A stretch of DNA of 43,102 nucleotides, taken from the NCBI GenBank assembly GCA_964500215.1, contig CAZCNA010000003.1:1-43102 (forward strand), read 5' to 3'. A program made the position numbers and the translations under genes. This DNA is from JBDKLC01 sp964500215. GTDB lineage: Bacteria; Patescibacteriota; Minisyncoccia; Phycocordibacterales; CAIZLB01. The notes beneath the pieces were generated by a model. The model saw only the letters and a program-made list of their open reading frames with translations. It searched no databases and was not told where the DNA came from. Positions 19,861 through 32,758 of this stretch are shown here, one piece after another; position 1 is the stretch's first letter; each line of letters begins with the position of its first letter.

Positions 19861-22275
19861 ATGGCACGCTCAACCCAAGCTCTCACAGCAACACTCAAAT
19901 CTCCCATCACAAACTCCGATACAGAAATACTCGTATCATGACTCAATGATATTTACGGACAACAGATCCGTTTTGTAGGCGATATAATGTACGGAACTCT
20001 TGAGCCACAATCCTCAAATTACCAAGAGATTATATGATTCACAGGTATTGTACCTGTTGATGCTTTTACTTCTCGACTTACTGGATGTATCCGATGACTC
20101 AAAGCACAACCTGATGTCGGAACAATGGATTTAGGTGCTGATGCTGGTCTCGCTCGTTCTCACGGATGATGAATTGACTTTATCCTATCAAACAATCCAC
20201 AATTTTACGATGGATTGGCAACTCGTGATGAAGATGAAACGATTTCCGGAGACTGGGATTTTACAGGTCACCCTACCACTACTGCACCTGTTGATGGTAC
20301 AGGAATAGCAAATAAGGATTTTGTTGAAAATATCGCTCTCGCTGGTGCGCCTGATTCTGCTCCAACAATAAAAGGAGTTGCTCGTCTCACTGAATCTCCA
20401 AATGTCTCACTTGGAACAGTTACAGTTACGATTGCATGACCTGCGGTATTCTCACTTACCTCTCACGGACTTACAGTCAATGATTCAGTACAATTCACAA
20501 CTGATGGTGCTTTGCCTACTGGGTTATCACTCCTGACGAATTACTATGTTATTTCTACCGGTCTTACAAGTGGACAATTTCAAGTCTCTACAACTCTCTG
20601 AGGTGCTGCGGTAGCAACGAGTGGAACACAAAGCGGAACTCATACGGCTATCAAGACGACTCCTATTGCAGTTGGAACAAATGATGCTTTCCGAATTTTA
20701 ACACAAAACGAAAAAAACGCTGCTAAAGGAACTTCCTGAACACCAAGTGATACGAATAGATTTGTAACAGACCAAGATACATGAACAAGTTGAGCGAATA
20801 AGGTTCTTAGACTTGATGGAACTGGTAAGTTACCAGCTTTAAATGGATCACAACTTACATGAGTTGGTAATTCAACCATAACAGCAACGGCCTCTTGAAA
20901 TATAGCACAAATGGACTCAGTATATGTAACTGCTGCAAATACAGTAAAATCTGTATATCCAAGCGCTATGGGTACTGGTGCATCTATATCAACAGCTGCA
21001 TCACATAATTCGGCTACAAAATCACTTCCTCTTTCAACAAATGGGACATTCTTACACATTTCTTGATGAACATCAATAACATCAAGACTACTCTATGCAC
21101 AAGTTAGAACAATAAATGCTGGAGAAACTGATTTTACAAATGGTTCTGAGGCAACTGTATACTGAACAGGAAATGGAACTCGTGCTTTTGATGTTTGTTC
21201 AATTGGAACAGATAAATTCCTATTTATATGGCAATCTGATACTGCTGCTGCTGCGGCTGGTATAAAAGCAGTAGTATGCACCGTGTCTTGAACGACTATC
21301 ACTGTTTGAACACCTGTAACTATTGAAACAACAGGTACTCTGGCAAGCATCCCTACTTGTTGTAAACTCGATACAGATAAAGCTCTCCTCACCTATTACA
21401 AAGACAGTGATACAAATATATATACTCAGGTTATAACTGTCTCAACTACGACTATTTCTACAAATACGCCTGTTCAAGTCAAAGCAACTACCAGTGATGT
21501 TAGGTGTTGGTCTACTCAACTTGGTACTGATAGTGCGGCAGTATTCTATAATTCTGGATGAGATGTAACAAAGTTATACTGAGTAACTGTTTCTGTTTCC
21601 GGAACAGTACCAACTGTAAATTCTGAAAACACTATTGTTACTATTGGTGGATGATCGGATCAAAGCGTAACAGTTAGAACAATATCGTCTACGAAGCTTC
21701 TTTTAATTTATTCAGAGGCAGCCGCAACAAATGATAAATGCGCTCACGTTGCTATATCTGGATCTACAATGACTCTTAGCTCTACAATAAACCTGAACTC
21801 CACAAAGGCAACCTTATACTGCTGAATGGTTATAATTGGGACAAAGTATGCAATAGTAGCAGACCAGAAAGCCGCTTCATATACTCTTTTCTTGCTCGAT
21901 ATTACCTGAACAGCACCAGTAAGTCTTTCGTCTCAAGACCTTTCAGTTACATCACATTCTACTGATATAGGTTATTCAATAGTAAAAATTTCACCTTGGA
22001 CATACGTTGCAGAAAGCGGTGGTTCTGCAATATTTGATGGAGACTACATTGTGAAACTTACACCACAGTCAAACAGGATAGGTATAGCTGAATCAGCAAT
22101 TTCAGATACCGCATCTGGACTTATAAAGCTTAGATACCAACTTGCAACACTTTCTGGTCTTACTGCTGGAAGTACATATTATGTAGACGATACTGCACAA
22201 CCAACAACAAAGACATCCATGACCGCTCCTACACTCGGTATAGCAATAAGTACAACATCAATACTTACTCAATAA
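19861..22275 (+). CDS. Tail fibre with stalk motif and beta-propeller-like repeats
   Basis: An 804-residue protein with ~35 TGA glycines. Residues 1-130 are a likely attachment region (SHGGGIDFILSNNPQFYDGL). Around 320-340 is the fibre stalk motif LDGTGKLPALNGSQLTGV. Residues ~370-690 contain successive blocks of about 50 residues of the type 'S-x-D-K-x-L-L-x-Y-x-D ... V-x-T-V-S-G-T-T-I-T', as in beta-propeller receptor-binding domains of phage fibres. The C-terminus (LTAGSTYYVDDTAQPTTKTS) is a short beta module. It likely binds the host surface. Confidence 0.7.
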
Positions 22276-22284
22276 TCTCCTCTT

Positions 22285-24855
22285 ATGGCAATGCAACTAA
22301 AAAAATGAGTCACATACAACAAGGACACCAATACTGTTTGAATTGATAGAACTGTTGCCGATGTAGGCACAAAGACAGTAGAGTCAGTTATTGATTCCAA
22401 TAAATTTAATGTCGATGTTACTCAACAGACAAACAAGATGGACACATCAACCGGTAAACCACAGACAATAACTACTTCTACCTGAATACGAAATGAATTT
22501 GATAAAAATAGTGCTGAACTGAATAAGATTTCTCCGACTGTCACAAATACCACCACAAATTCTGACGGATCGGTCACAACGACATATAGCGATGGTACTT
22601 CTAAAACAGTTGCAAGCCCAAATACTCCGGTAGCCAATTCTCCAGAACCAACACAGCCAGTCAATCCAAACGAAACAGAGACGGAAAGAAGTCTCCGTCT
22701 TATCAATGAGAAGCGCGCTCAAGAATTGGCAGAACAAGATAGGATAAAGGCAGAATCCAACGCAGCATACGAGAAACTCAAAGCTGATTCAGACGAACAG
22801 CAAAAAACTCTTCTTGATTCGATAAATAAGCAATACAATGCGATACGAGACTCAATGGTAGATAGTAACAATCGCGCGAACGCACAGCAAAATCAACTCC
22901 AGTACCTCGTCAATGGTTTCCAATACACTCCTGGACAATCGAATGGTTCTGTACAGGCGGTGGAGAATTATGGTATCCAGCAACTCCAAAAGATTCAGGA
23001 TCAACGCGCTGCGGTACTTTTACAGGCACAGCAAGCAAAAACCGACAAGGATTATGAGGCCCTGAGTAAACATATGCAGGACCTCGCGAATCTCTCTAAG
23101 GACAGACTTACTACGCTCAATGAAATGGCAAAAGGCGCTCAGGACATCAAGGCAAGTATGGATACAGTGGCGAATATGACAGAAAACCAGACTCAAATGA
23201 TGAATGGCATGTTGGCTTCCTACGGAACTCAGATTGCAGATATTCCAGATGATAAAAAAGAATCTTGGTACGAAGAAAAAGCAAAAGAAATAAGCAAATC
23301 AACAGGTGCAACTATTACTGCGGCCTATGTAAAATCTCAGATGGGGCTTTATACAGATCAGGCGAAGAAAGAGAAACTTGTTCCAGATGCAGCACAATCA
23401 TCAATGTTTGGATACTATGTCAATAAAAAATGAGAACCTATCCTAACAGCCGATGGTAAACAAATACACTACTCCCCAGATGATAAAGTTACTACCGACA
23501 CAACTATGGGTACTATGACAATCATAGGTCATGATGTCTATGGAAATATCACAACAAAAACAATCAGTCTTCCTGGTTATGAGAACACAGGTGGCTCATA
23601 TTCCTCTTCTGGTGGTAGTTCGTATACTCCAAAGACATCTTTCGAGAGTGATTCTCTTAAACAGAGTGTTCCAGTTACTACAACCGCCAACGGTATACGA
23701 ATCGAGGTAAATAACTGAGACAAAACAGGACAATGTGGCGCTTTCGTCAATGATTTTATGGACTGAACTCCTGGATGGACTCATGTCACAAATTCTTGGG
23801 AAAGTAAATTAGCAATGAGAAATTCTAGCACTCCAATTGTAGGCGGAGCGGTAATGTGGAATCCAGGAGGAAAATATTCAGCAAACGGACATATCGGAAT
23901 TATCGAGTCGGTCAATGCAGATGGTTCTTTTGATATTGTAGACTCGAATTATACAGGAAATGAAACTGCAAGTCATAGAACTATACAGGTAGGAAGTCCA
24001 GAATACAAACTGATTATGACAAATGGATGATTCTTTGATCCAACAAAAGTACCAGGGAAAAGCACAAGTATTGCATGACTCTCTCCTGCACAGCTCACAC
24101 AGCTCGATAATATGGATGGTGATTACTATACCGCAGCAGGTAAGGCAACTCTCAGAAATGCTAAAATATCAGATGCTCAATTGAATGCCTACCTTTCAGA
24201 TAAAGCAAATCAGTCAAGCGATCCTCAAAGAGCTGAAAAAATGATGACAGCTCTTATGAATGTACAAGGTGATATAACAAAACTTCCAAAGACTCGTGGA
24301 GATGCTGGAACTTTCTCTTTCAGAGAGGTAAATGATTTCTTTGCAAGTAGATGACAGGATGTCTCTACTCTCAAACCTGCTATGATTACTCTCGGTAAAA
24401 TGGCTGGAGGTACTGGTATTACTGCTATGGATCACCTAGGAATGCTTTCAAGATTTGTAAATAATACCGCAACCGGATTCACAACCAGCGATACAGCCCT
24501 CAAAAATCAAATTGAACAATGGGCTGGTGCAACAGATATTACCAATGCTGATGAAATGGCAAAACTCGCTGCTCAAGAAATTGGTAAGGCCTATGGAGCT
24601 GGAACAGGATGAGAAAAAGAAGCTCTCCTTGACTCACTCAATAATGGAACACAATCTCAGAAGCTCTCTGCGATCAAAACAGCCGCTGAGGCACTTATGG
24701 ATCAATATATAAATGCAAATAGCGCTTACTATGATGTTACTGGGAAAGATTATCCTGAGTTTACAAAACTGAAAGAAAAATATAATAAAGTATGATGAGG
24801 TACAAGTAGCACGACAGCTCCTACAACAAGTAAAAGAGACTTTTCATCAATCTAA
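22285..24855 (+). CDS. Virion-associated protein with CHAP cysteine-hydrolase domain
   Basis: An 856-residue protein. The N-terminal ~140 residues are Thr/Asn-rich and disordered, ~140-330 a long coiled coil (KRAQELAEQDRIKAESNAAY). A CHAP amidase/endopeptidase domain lies at ~480-570: GQCGAFVNDF (catalytic Cys ~485), AVMWNPGG, NGHIGIIESV (His ~536), followed by an Asp in DIVDSNYTG. The C-terminus (~610-840) is helical. TGA encodes the glycine before Cys-region Asp (NNGDKTGQCG). CHAP domains cut peptidoglycan cross-links; inside a long structural protein this suggests a tail-tip or ejected lysin that opens the wall. Confidence 0.8.
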
Positions 24856-24858
24856 AAT

Positions 24859-27800
24859 ATGGCTAAACCCTCTCCTAAACCAAAACCGATAACACAAAAT
24901 CCTGATGGGAGTCTTTCTCTCAACACTTTTTTAGGGGAAACACAAAAAATTCCTGAGCAGAACATGAGTCCGACTCCTATTCAGAACATGAGTCCGACAA
25001 AAACAAAGACAAAAACACCTCCAATTTCAAGTGTATGAACTCCTGGAATATCACCAATATTCCCCTGGATTCCAAACTCTGAAACGATTACTTTCACACC
25101 TGATACTGCAAAAAAAATACAAGAAAGAGATAATAAATTGCAAGAAATTCCTGATTCACTCGGGTTATTACAACCAGATGAAGACAGCTACCACGTCAAA
25201 GCGCTCGATTCACATTTTCAAACCCTAAAACAAGCTGGACAACTTGAATTGAACGACACACAAAAGTCTTATATTCAAAGATTTAAGGCAAAATACCCTG
25301 AGTATGAACCTGTCGATGATACTATTCTCTATGCAAAAGTTATTCAGGCCGATCCAAAAACAATGGCAAAGTATGGAAACATACAGGACCAGAGACCTCT
25401 TCTAGTAAAAATAGCAGAAGATGGATGAAAAGTCATTTCTGATACCTACAATCAATATGCGCCAAAGGTAATTGCAGAGCAAAATGATAGAAATCCTATT
25501 CGTTCAATGAGAGATATGTGAGCATGAATACTCCATGCTACCGCATGAGTTCTCAATGAAACCATCTATAACACAGCGCAGTCTATAAGTCCTGGGGCGC
25601 TTCAAAAATGATTTTGAGAACAAGGTAAAACTCTTCTTGAGATTCCACCAAATGTACTATGATATTTCCCACAAGTTACTTCTGATTTTCTGTTGCAAAA
25701 TTCTGATCCGGTGGTTATTAAAAAAGTTGGAGACAAAATGAATCAGATTATAGATAATAATCCAGAAGTAGCACAAGAAATAGCAAACTGGGCAAGTTTA
25801 TGAAATTCTGTCCTTGAGATAGCGCCTTACCTCGGAATGCTGGAATGAGCAACTGGTGATACAGCTCCAGCAATTCTCGAACAAATTAAGGCCGACTCTG
25901 CAAATATAGGAAGTCCATTTAAAAAAGCACCACCTCCTGACTCATGAGTAGGAATATGAACTACAAAGACTGGTGAATCATTCATCATGGAAACAAAACC
26001 AGGAGTCATCAACAATCTCCGTGATAGATTCTTCGCAAAACCACAAGAAGACCTCGCTTTCCGCGCAGTGACTCCTCGAGAGAATAAAGCACTTTCTGTT
26101 GCTCAAAAAACAGAGGCCGGAGCGCGATCACTCGAATCACTTGAACAAATCTATTCAGATGCTCGAACTGGAAAGACCAGTGCTGATGTCTCAACGATGC
26201 AAGGCGCTCTCGAAGGACTCCAACAGAGTAAAGAATACTGGGGAAGCAAAATAGGAGAACTGACACAAGGAAAAGAAATTGTACCAGTAGCCGATATTGC
26301 TGAAAGTCTCAAACAATCTCTCACAGATCCAAAAACAAAACTCAATCCCAATCTTCGATGACTTGCCAACACAGTCATTGAGGTATTATGAGATGAAAAA
26401 TATACCAATGGAATCAGTATCAATGAACTCCAAAGCGTAATTTCTGATATAAAAGGACAAATATTCAGCGACCATAAAAATGTTGTTGCTCTTGCTAAAG
26501 AAACTGCTGGAAAAGCTCTATCTTCATTCCTTGACGAACTCGGGAATAGATTCAATTCTGCTGTCGAAAATGCAACTTGAGATGTAAAAGGGTTGCAAGA
26601 AGCGAAAAAAGCATATAGTAAGGTAATAAGAATTGAAAAAGACCTCGCAAATTCTTATCTCGTACAGGAAAGAAGTGTCAAAGGAGGACTTTCCAATCTC
26701 GCTGGCACAACCATCGCTATCGCAGAACTTCTCAAAGATCCTACTCCCGGAGGAATAATCCGATCAGTAGCCATCAAAACACTTCTGAATGAAATAGGAA
26801 AGGCAAAGAGTCGAGGAGGATCGTATGAGGCACTTATTCGTGCAATGGATAGAGAAGCTCTACTTCGTAAACCATGAGAATATGCAAATCCTAGTGTGGG
26901 TAGTAATAATCTACCTGATAGTAAAATGGGTGAGCGACCTGGGCAAGTAAATTCAGAAGGCCAAGTCAATCCGATTCCCGATGTAACTCCTGGAAAATCT
27001 CTTGCAGCAACCTATGAGAGAGGATTTACACTCAAAAATGGACTCAAAGATAAAGAATTTGGCGTAAAAGAAATGCTCGCTGACTATGAAAAACTTTCTC
27101 CAGAGGAACAAGTAGTCGCACGAGAGAATCCTGCTGTAAAACGAATGGTAAAATATGATGAAATAGGGAAAGAAGTAGACCTTATCGAATCAATCGCTCA
27201 ACCTCTTACAAAAGAAGAGGCGTTTGATATGTACTCAGGTGTCCTAGAAAAGGTACGACACTGAGATTACACACCAAATGAACTAAAATACATCAATCAG
27301 ACTGCCCCAAAAGCTATTACTCACGACCTACGAAACGCTGGAAATGAATTACTCGGAAGACCAACAATCCCTGATCCAGAAGTCGTAAAAGCAGAAATGA
27401 AGGCACAAAAGGAACAAGCGAAACTCGTTGCAAAAAAAGAAAAGAAAGTACCAGTAAGAACACAGTCTGAAACTGATTCTGTAAAGGCAATGTTTTCAGA
27501 GGAATTTGACGAAGGCGGAAGATATTTCTCTCCAAATACTTCACCGAAAGACCTCTATAATATCGGTAAGAAGATAGAGGAACAGGAAATTGGAGACTAT
27601 GAGGGGTTTAATCCTGAACCTGCTATTACTGCAAAAACAATAAAAGGAATCGAAAACCAACAGAAAGTCCTCAATAGATGGAGACAGAATCGAAAACCTA
27701 CTCCTGAACAAGCTACTATAAATGACCTCGCTCGTGACCTAAATATGGACAACGACCAAGCGTTTCAACTTATTAAAGATATGTACGAGGGTAGAACTCC

Positions 27801-29775
27801 TAGTATCGAGGACGGAATAGCAAAAGCAGAAGCTAAAATGGAAGCTGATTATACACAAGAACAGAACAAAAAGGCAGAAGCACAATCTCTCCAGGATTCA
27901 CTCCAGGGATATGTCGCTGGAAAAGAAAAATTCAGAACTGCTCAAGACCTCCAAAAAACACAACTCACGACTAAAATCCTCAAACAACTCGGAGATCGCG
28001 AGACTGTTTCAAAGGAATTTATCCAGAACCTCACAAAAGCACCGGGAATAAGTGCCACAGAAGCAAAAATCATTACTGACTTACTCGATGGAGTAGAATG
28101 AAAAGTGAATGTCGCTGATTTCAAGTCGAAAGTAGAGGCGGAATTGTTGCCACTAAAAAGGTCTACTCCAAAAAGTGTGAGAAATGATACTGGAGATTAT
28201 AAGTATGAAAATATTTCCCTTCCTGATGATATAAAATGAAATGTAGACAGCTATCGAGAAAATATCTATGAAAGTCCTATTTCTACATCTGCTTGAGAAA
28301 TACATTTTTCTTGAGATACTAAAAACTACTTCTGACATACTCGTATCGAAGACATGGCAGATGGATCAACAAGGCGTGTCATAGAAGTACAGAGTGACCT
28401 ATACCAGAAAGGGAATTTGGAGAGAGAATTAAATGCTGTAAAACCTAATACTGGAAAATTTGATAGTGCTAATAAGCAACGAATCTCAAACCTATTACCA
28501 GAAAAAGAAGCTCAGGAATATAATGACTTGTGGCAAGGTATTTACGATGGGCAATTTGATAGTAGCAAAAGAATTTGAGACAAATGATTTGCTCGTTTTG
28601 CCGAATTAGAACAACTCGCTGAAAAATCTGCAAACAACAGAATGGGTGCATCCAAACTCTCTCAATACTCCGATCCTACCGCTCATTTCCGTATGGTACG
28701 AGAAGAAATAGCAAAAGCTGCTGAGGATTGAAAGACAAAGCTGCAATTCCCTACTGGGGAGACAGCGATGAAGGTGGAGGGGTTATGACAACAAGAGACA
28801 GTGTGGCTGCGAGATTTCCAAAGAAAATGAGAAACAGGTTATACATCAAAACAATTAAAACCAGACAATATGGAAGTCGGAATTGAAATAGTTAGATGAT
28901 GATGAGAATGAGATATAAACTTTATGCCATCTGATAAATGGATCATTACAGAAGTCCTCTGAGATGGTAAATTCAAGGCAGTTCCAAAAAGAATTGCAGA
29001 GAATGCAGATATTACCAATAAAGATACACTATCAATACTCAATTCTTCTGGGAATGCAGAAACTTTCGACATATCCTGAAAAGTAGATACCTCAAACCCA
29101 ATCTACAAATTCTATGAAAAGGATGTCCAGAAGTACCTCAAAAACAAATACGATGCAAAACTCGTCACAGACGACAAATGAGTCTCTTGGATGCAAGTCG
29201 ATGTCAAACCAGAAATGGCAATAGATGTCGAGGCATTCCGCTCTACACTTGAAAACAAACTCGGTACTACCATCACTCCGAAACAAGTCACAGAGATCCA
29301 AAAGCTCAATAAGCAACTCTTCTGAGATGAAAATGTTGAGATTCTCCAACAGATTCTCTCAAATAAAGATGCTCTCGGTTCGTACAAGGATGGCATGATA
29401 AAAATAATCGAAGGACAAGCTGAACCAAAAGACACTTATTTGCACGAAGCTGTTCACAAATACCTCGATTCTTTCACAAGCGAAGCTGAACACCTAGATA
29501 TACTCGAAGCTGGTAAAAAGAAGTACAAGCTCGATGACCTTTCCGCAGTCGAGGAAAAGATTGCAGAGGACTTCATTAAGTACGCAAAAGACAGAAAATG
29601 AATCACAGGAGTCCTGAAAACACATTTCGAGAATATCATCAACAAGATTAAGCAATTTTTTGGAAAGATGGATAAGGTAGATAATCTCTACAATGAACTC
29701 TCCCGGGGGAAAGCGAAGAAAGTTTCCGGGAAAGTGAAAGATAAGTGAGTGGAGAAGTATAATCCTAAAAAATAA
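24859..29775 (+). CDS. Giant polyvalent internal virion protein with C-terminal HExxH metallopeptidase domain
   Basis: One uninterrupted 1638-codon frame when TGA=Gly (about 50 TGAs); the standard code gives at least ten fragments. A Pro/Lys-rich N-terminus is followed by an amphipathic Gly/Ala-rich region (~200-350) that may insert in membranes, then long helical parts. HTRIEDMADGSTRRVIEVQS (~1160-1178) and LQFPTGETAMKVEGLG (~1296) are hallmarks I know from large polyvalent phage/ICE proteins. Near the end LHEAVHKYLDSF gives a zincin motif (H1529, E1530, H1533) with acidic residues downstream. Proteins of this kind are packaged and ejected with the DNA and carry effector domains. Confidence 0.75.
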
Positions 29776-29795
29776 TTTATTAACCCCCTTTATTT

Positions 29796-30164
29796 ATGGA
29801 CAAGAAAGTATCACAGTTATTCGACCTATTTAAGGTCGTTCTGGTAGCTCACATTGAGACAAAGACCATTTGTACTACATTCCATCCAAAGAGTGCTGAA
29901 TTTTACGAAATCCTTTTCGACATCTTCCACCAAGTAGCTGAAAAGCGACAAGATATAGGAGAAGATGAGCCAGCTGATGAAGAAACAGCAATCCAGGATA
30001 CCTATGATGCTCTCATAGAAGCAAAAGACATCCTAGAGACGATGATAGAGTGAAATAACTCCGTAGGTATGGATAACCTCCTCCGATGACTCCTCGACTC
30101 GCTAGAGGGCAAAATTGGAGACTGTAAGGCATTTCTCGAAGAAGAGAAAGAAGAAACAAAATAA
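29796..30164 (+). CDS. Small helical protein, possibly ferritin/Dps-like
   Basis: A 122-residue all-helical acidic protein. AHIETKTICTTFHPKSAEFY...FDIFHQVAEKRQDIGED resembles the His/Glu/Asp spacing of the first two helices of Dps/ferritin-like proteins, but not all ferroxidase ligands can be placed. Two TGAs near the end. Leader AACCCCCTTTATTT. It might be a small structural helical bundle instead. Confidence 0.5.
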
Positions 30165-30189
30165 TAAATATTTCTAACCCCTTTTTATT

Positions 30190-31005
30190 ATGTCAGAAGA
30201 AACTAAGCTCCTTGAAGCTCAAATTCAAGATTTACAGGAAGATGTCGCACGATACGAAACAAAACTCGTAGACGTGAAATCAGACATCGAAAAAGCTCGT
30301 TCTGAGAAGTTTACTCTCGAAGGGCATGTAGAAACTGTCGCAGGACAACTCGCGACCTCTTCACAGGATCTGAATGACCTGAACGTTCAAAAGGCAGATA
30401 TTCAGTCACAAATCACAATCCTCGAAAATACAAAGACAGGTATTCAGAACGAACTCAATTCCCTCGTTACTCAACTTGATGCTCTCAAAGGTAAATTCAA
30501 TGATGAAGTAGTTCGCGCGAAAGAGGAAAGCGAAAAAGCTATCGCAACTATTCAGGCCAATCAGACATGAGTACAATCTGCTCTCGATGAAGTATCTGAA
30601 AAACTCTCAGTAGTTCAAACAGCTCTTTCGACTACTACTGCGCGCAATGCAACGCTCGTAGAGGAAAATCAAAAGATAGATGCCGAGATCGAAGCTAAAA
30701 AAGCTGAACTCCCTGGAATTGTCGCAAGTATCGAAGCCGTAAAAGCTGAAAAAGCTTCCGTTGCTGAGAAATTGACTACTCAAAATGACATACTTACTGC
30801 AACATTTAATGGATTATCTGCTGAAAATGCTGTTCTTGCTCAAAAGAATGAAGAAGCGAAAGCAGAATATGACCGAGTTGTTGCTGAAACTTTCACTCTT
30901 GGCGAAGTTGCAAAAAAACTTGATGCTCGTGAACAAGAACTCAATGCAAGAGAAGTAAGAATCAATGAAATGTATACTAAGGCAGGAGTTCCTTTACCAC
31001 AATAA
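30190..31005 (+). CDS. Long coiled-coil protein
   Basis: A 271-residue protein that is heptad coiled coil from end to end (LLEAQIQDLQEDVARYETKL ... VAKKLDAREQELNAREVRIN). One TGA at ~127. It sits between the internal virion protein and the fibre genes, so a fibre stalk, trimerisation or internal scaffold role is inferred. Leader AACCCCTTTTTATT. Confidence 0.7.
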
Positions 31006-31007
31006 TT

Positions 31008-31286
31008 ATGAGAATACCTGTTACCGCAACAAGCAAAACCCTTTCAGAGATGCTTTCTGCTGCTGATTATGGTATTATAAAAGCTTATTTTACTACATGA
31101 GGTGGTGGAATATTTCATAATGCAGGAAGTCAACGTGTCTATATTGAAACTGGCAAGACCGCTACCACTACCGACTCATACTACATAGATCCTGGGGAAG
31201 ACCTTTCGGTGGGATTTTTCCAGGATATTAAAGCAACACAATTTCGTACTGATGTTGCAACTTCCGATCTTCTAATGCTGTTTTAA
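31008..31286 (+). CDS. Small beta-rich virion accessory protein
   Basis: A 92-residue protein with a Gly-rich turn (FTTGGGGIFHNAGSQRVYIE) and alternating beta pattern, as in small decoration or fibre-tip proteins. The first of the four clustered glycines is TGA. Overlaps the next gene by the A of TAATG. Confidence 0.55.
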
Positions 31287-31444
31287 TGTTTCTAAAACGA
31301 AAGAAATTTACTGAATCCGACACTCTCCAATCTGTCACTGAACGGCCAGGCGGAAATGTAACGACTGAAACAATCACAGCTGCTTGATTCGTTGGAGATT
31401 GACACTTATTGACTTGAATACCTCGATTTACTTATTTCGTTTAA
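31286..31444 (+). CDS. Short fibre-stalk-like peptide
   Basis: A 52-residue protein. TITAAGFVGDGHLLTGIPRF contains the 'F-V-G-D-G-x-x-L-T-G-I' motif common in phage fibre stalks; its glycines are mainly TGA. Start coupled by TAATG to the previous stop. Probably a small fibre or fibre-linker subunit. Confidence 0.55.
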
Positions 31445-31454
31445 CCTTTAATTT

Positions 31455-31916
31455 ATGGCTACTAACACAACCCCTACGTACACAAAGACAGGACAGATAG
31501 AATGGAATGCTGCCCTACTAAAAACAGCTAACACCGCTCTTGATTGAACTTGAACTGTCGCAACTATTTTTACTGCCTGACCTGACGGAGCAAGAATAGA
31601 GCGTATTAGAGTACGTCATTGAGGAACAAATGTAGCTACTGTTCTACGACTCTTTATCAACAATTGAGGGTCAAACGCTACACCAGCAAATAACGTTCTT
31701 TATGCTGAAAAGACTATCGCAGCGAATACTCTTTCACAAACAGCACAATCAATAAACTATGAGTTTCCTGATGTACTAGGATTTACTTCTTCTCCTACTG
31801 ATATTACTGCATTTCCTATCGTTCTACCAGCTGGGTATAAAATACTTGCAACAGTAGGTACGACTATTGCAACTGGACTCTATGTTTCTGCTATTTGAGG
31901 AAACTTAACCGCATAA
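31455..31916 (+). CDS. Beta-sandwich virion protein
   Basis: A 153-residue Thr/Ala-rich beta protein. GPDGARIERIRVRHGGTNVA...VLRLFINNGGSN and FPIVLPAGYKILATVGT look like a known type of small phage structural protein with a jelly-roll fold. Six of its glycines are TGA. Leader AACCTTTAATTT. Confidence 0.6.
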
Positions 31917-31917
31917 T

Positions 31918-32757
31918 ATGAAAGATATTGGATGATTTCCTACTCCGTGAATGCCTGTACTAAGGGATTATGAAAATGATACCAGTATCAACGTACTTCA
32001 AGTAAACTGAATCAATCCTAATCTTTCAACTGGTTTTCTGTATCATACAACAGGAACAGGAGCAATATCAATCAATTCAAACATAGTAACCTGAATATAT
32101 AGCTGAGATGGTCTTATAACTGTAAGCCCTAGTTATGGTACTGTATATCTTTATTTGAATACGTATTCTCTTCCGTTTGTATCCTATACAGGTGCTACAC
32201 AAGACGTAAATATATGAACTTATAGCTTTGTTTCTACATCATACTCTACAAATTACACAACAGACTATCCTTATACTACATCTTTTTACACTACATATAC
32301 TAATATATCTTCTGGTAGTGTATATTGTTACACAAATAACTGAAATCTCTACGACTATTACGCAGATGGATACTTATACGACCCATATTATAACATACAG
32401 TGAACAATTGATTATTCAACTGGTTACGTAGATACAAATATGTATTGAAGTTGGTCTATTGACTATATTTCTTATACTTACTACCCACCATCTTATACAA
32501 CGTCTATATCTTATAATGGGAGTTATTTTGCAAACTGAATAAATGTGACAAGAGATGGTGCTAGTTATGCTTGATACTTCACAGATTGAACAAATAACGT
32601 ATCTATTTCCGATTGAACTAACTGAATCACAACCAATGGAGATGTAGAAATTACAGATTATACAAAGTGATATATCCTAAAAGATGAACTATGAAACAGA
32701 TATAGACTACAAGCCACAAGTGCAAGTGGATGAACTCTAACACTAACACTTATATAA
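31918..32757 (+). CDS. Tyrosine-rich fibre protein
   Basis: A 279-residue protein with 39 tyrosines by hand count (14%), plus Ser, Thr and Asn. The middle (SYSTNYTTDYPYTTSFYTTY) is nearly low-complexity. VSYTGATQDVNIGTYS at ~85-101 is the 'Y-x-G-A-x-x-D-V-x-x-G' module of phage fibres and recurs in the next gene. About 18 TGA codons. Probably a receptor-binding or fibre-attachment subunit; aromatic-rich surfaces often bind glycans. Confidence 0.65.
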
Positions 32758-32758
32758 T

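Noticed and set aside
24859..29775. A field of pseudogenes or many short genes
   Set aside because: All fragments are in one frame, separated only by TGA, and join into one continuous protein with known domain motifs across the breaks.
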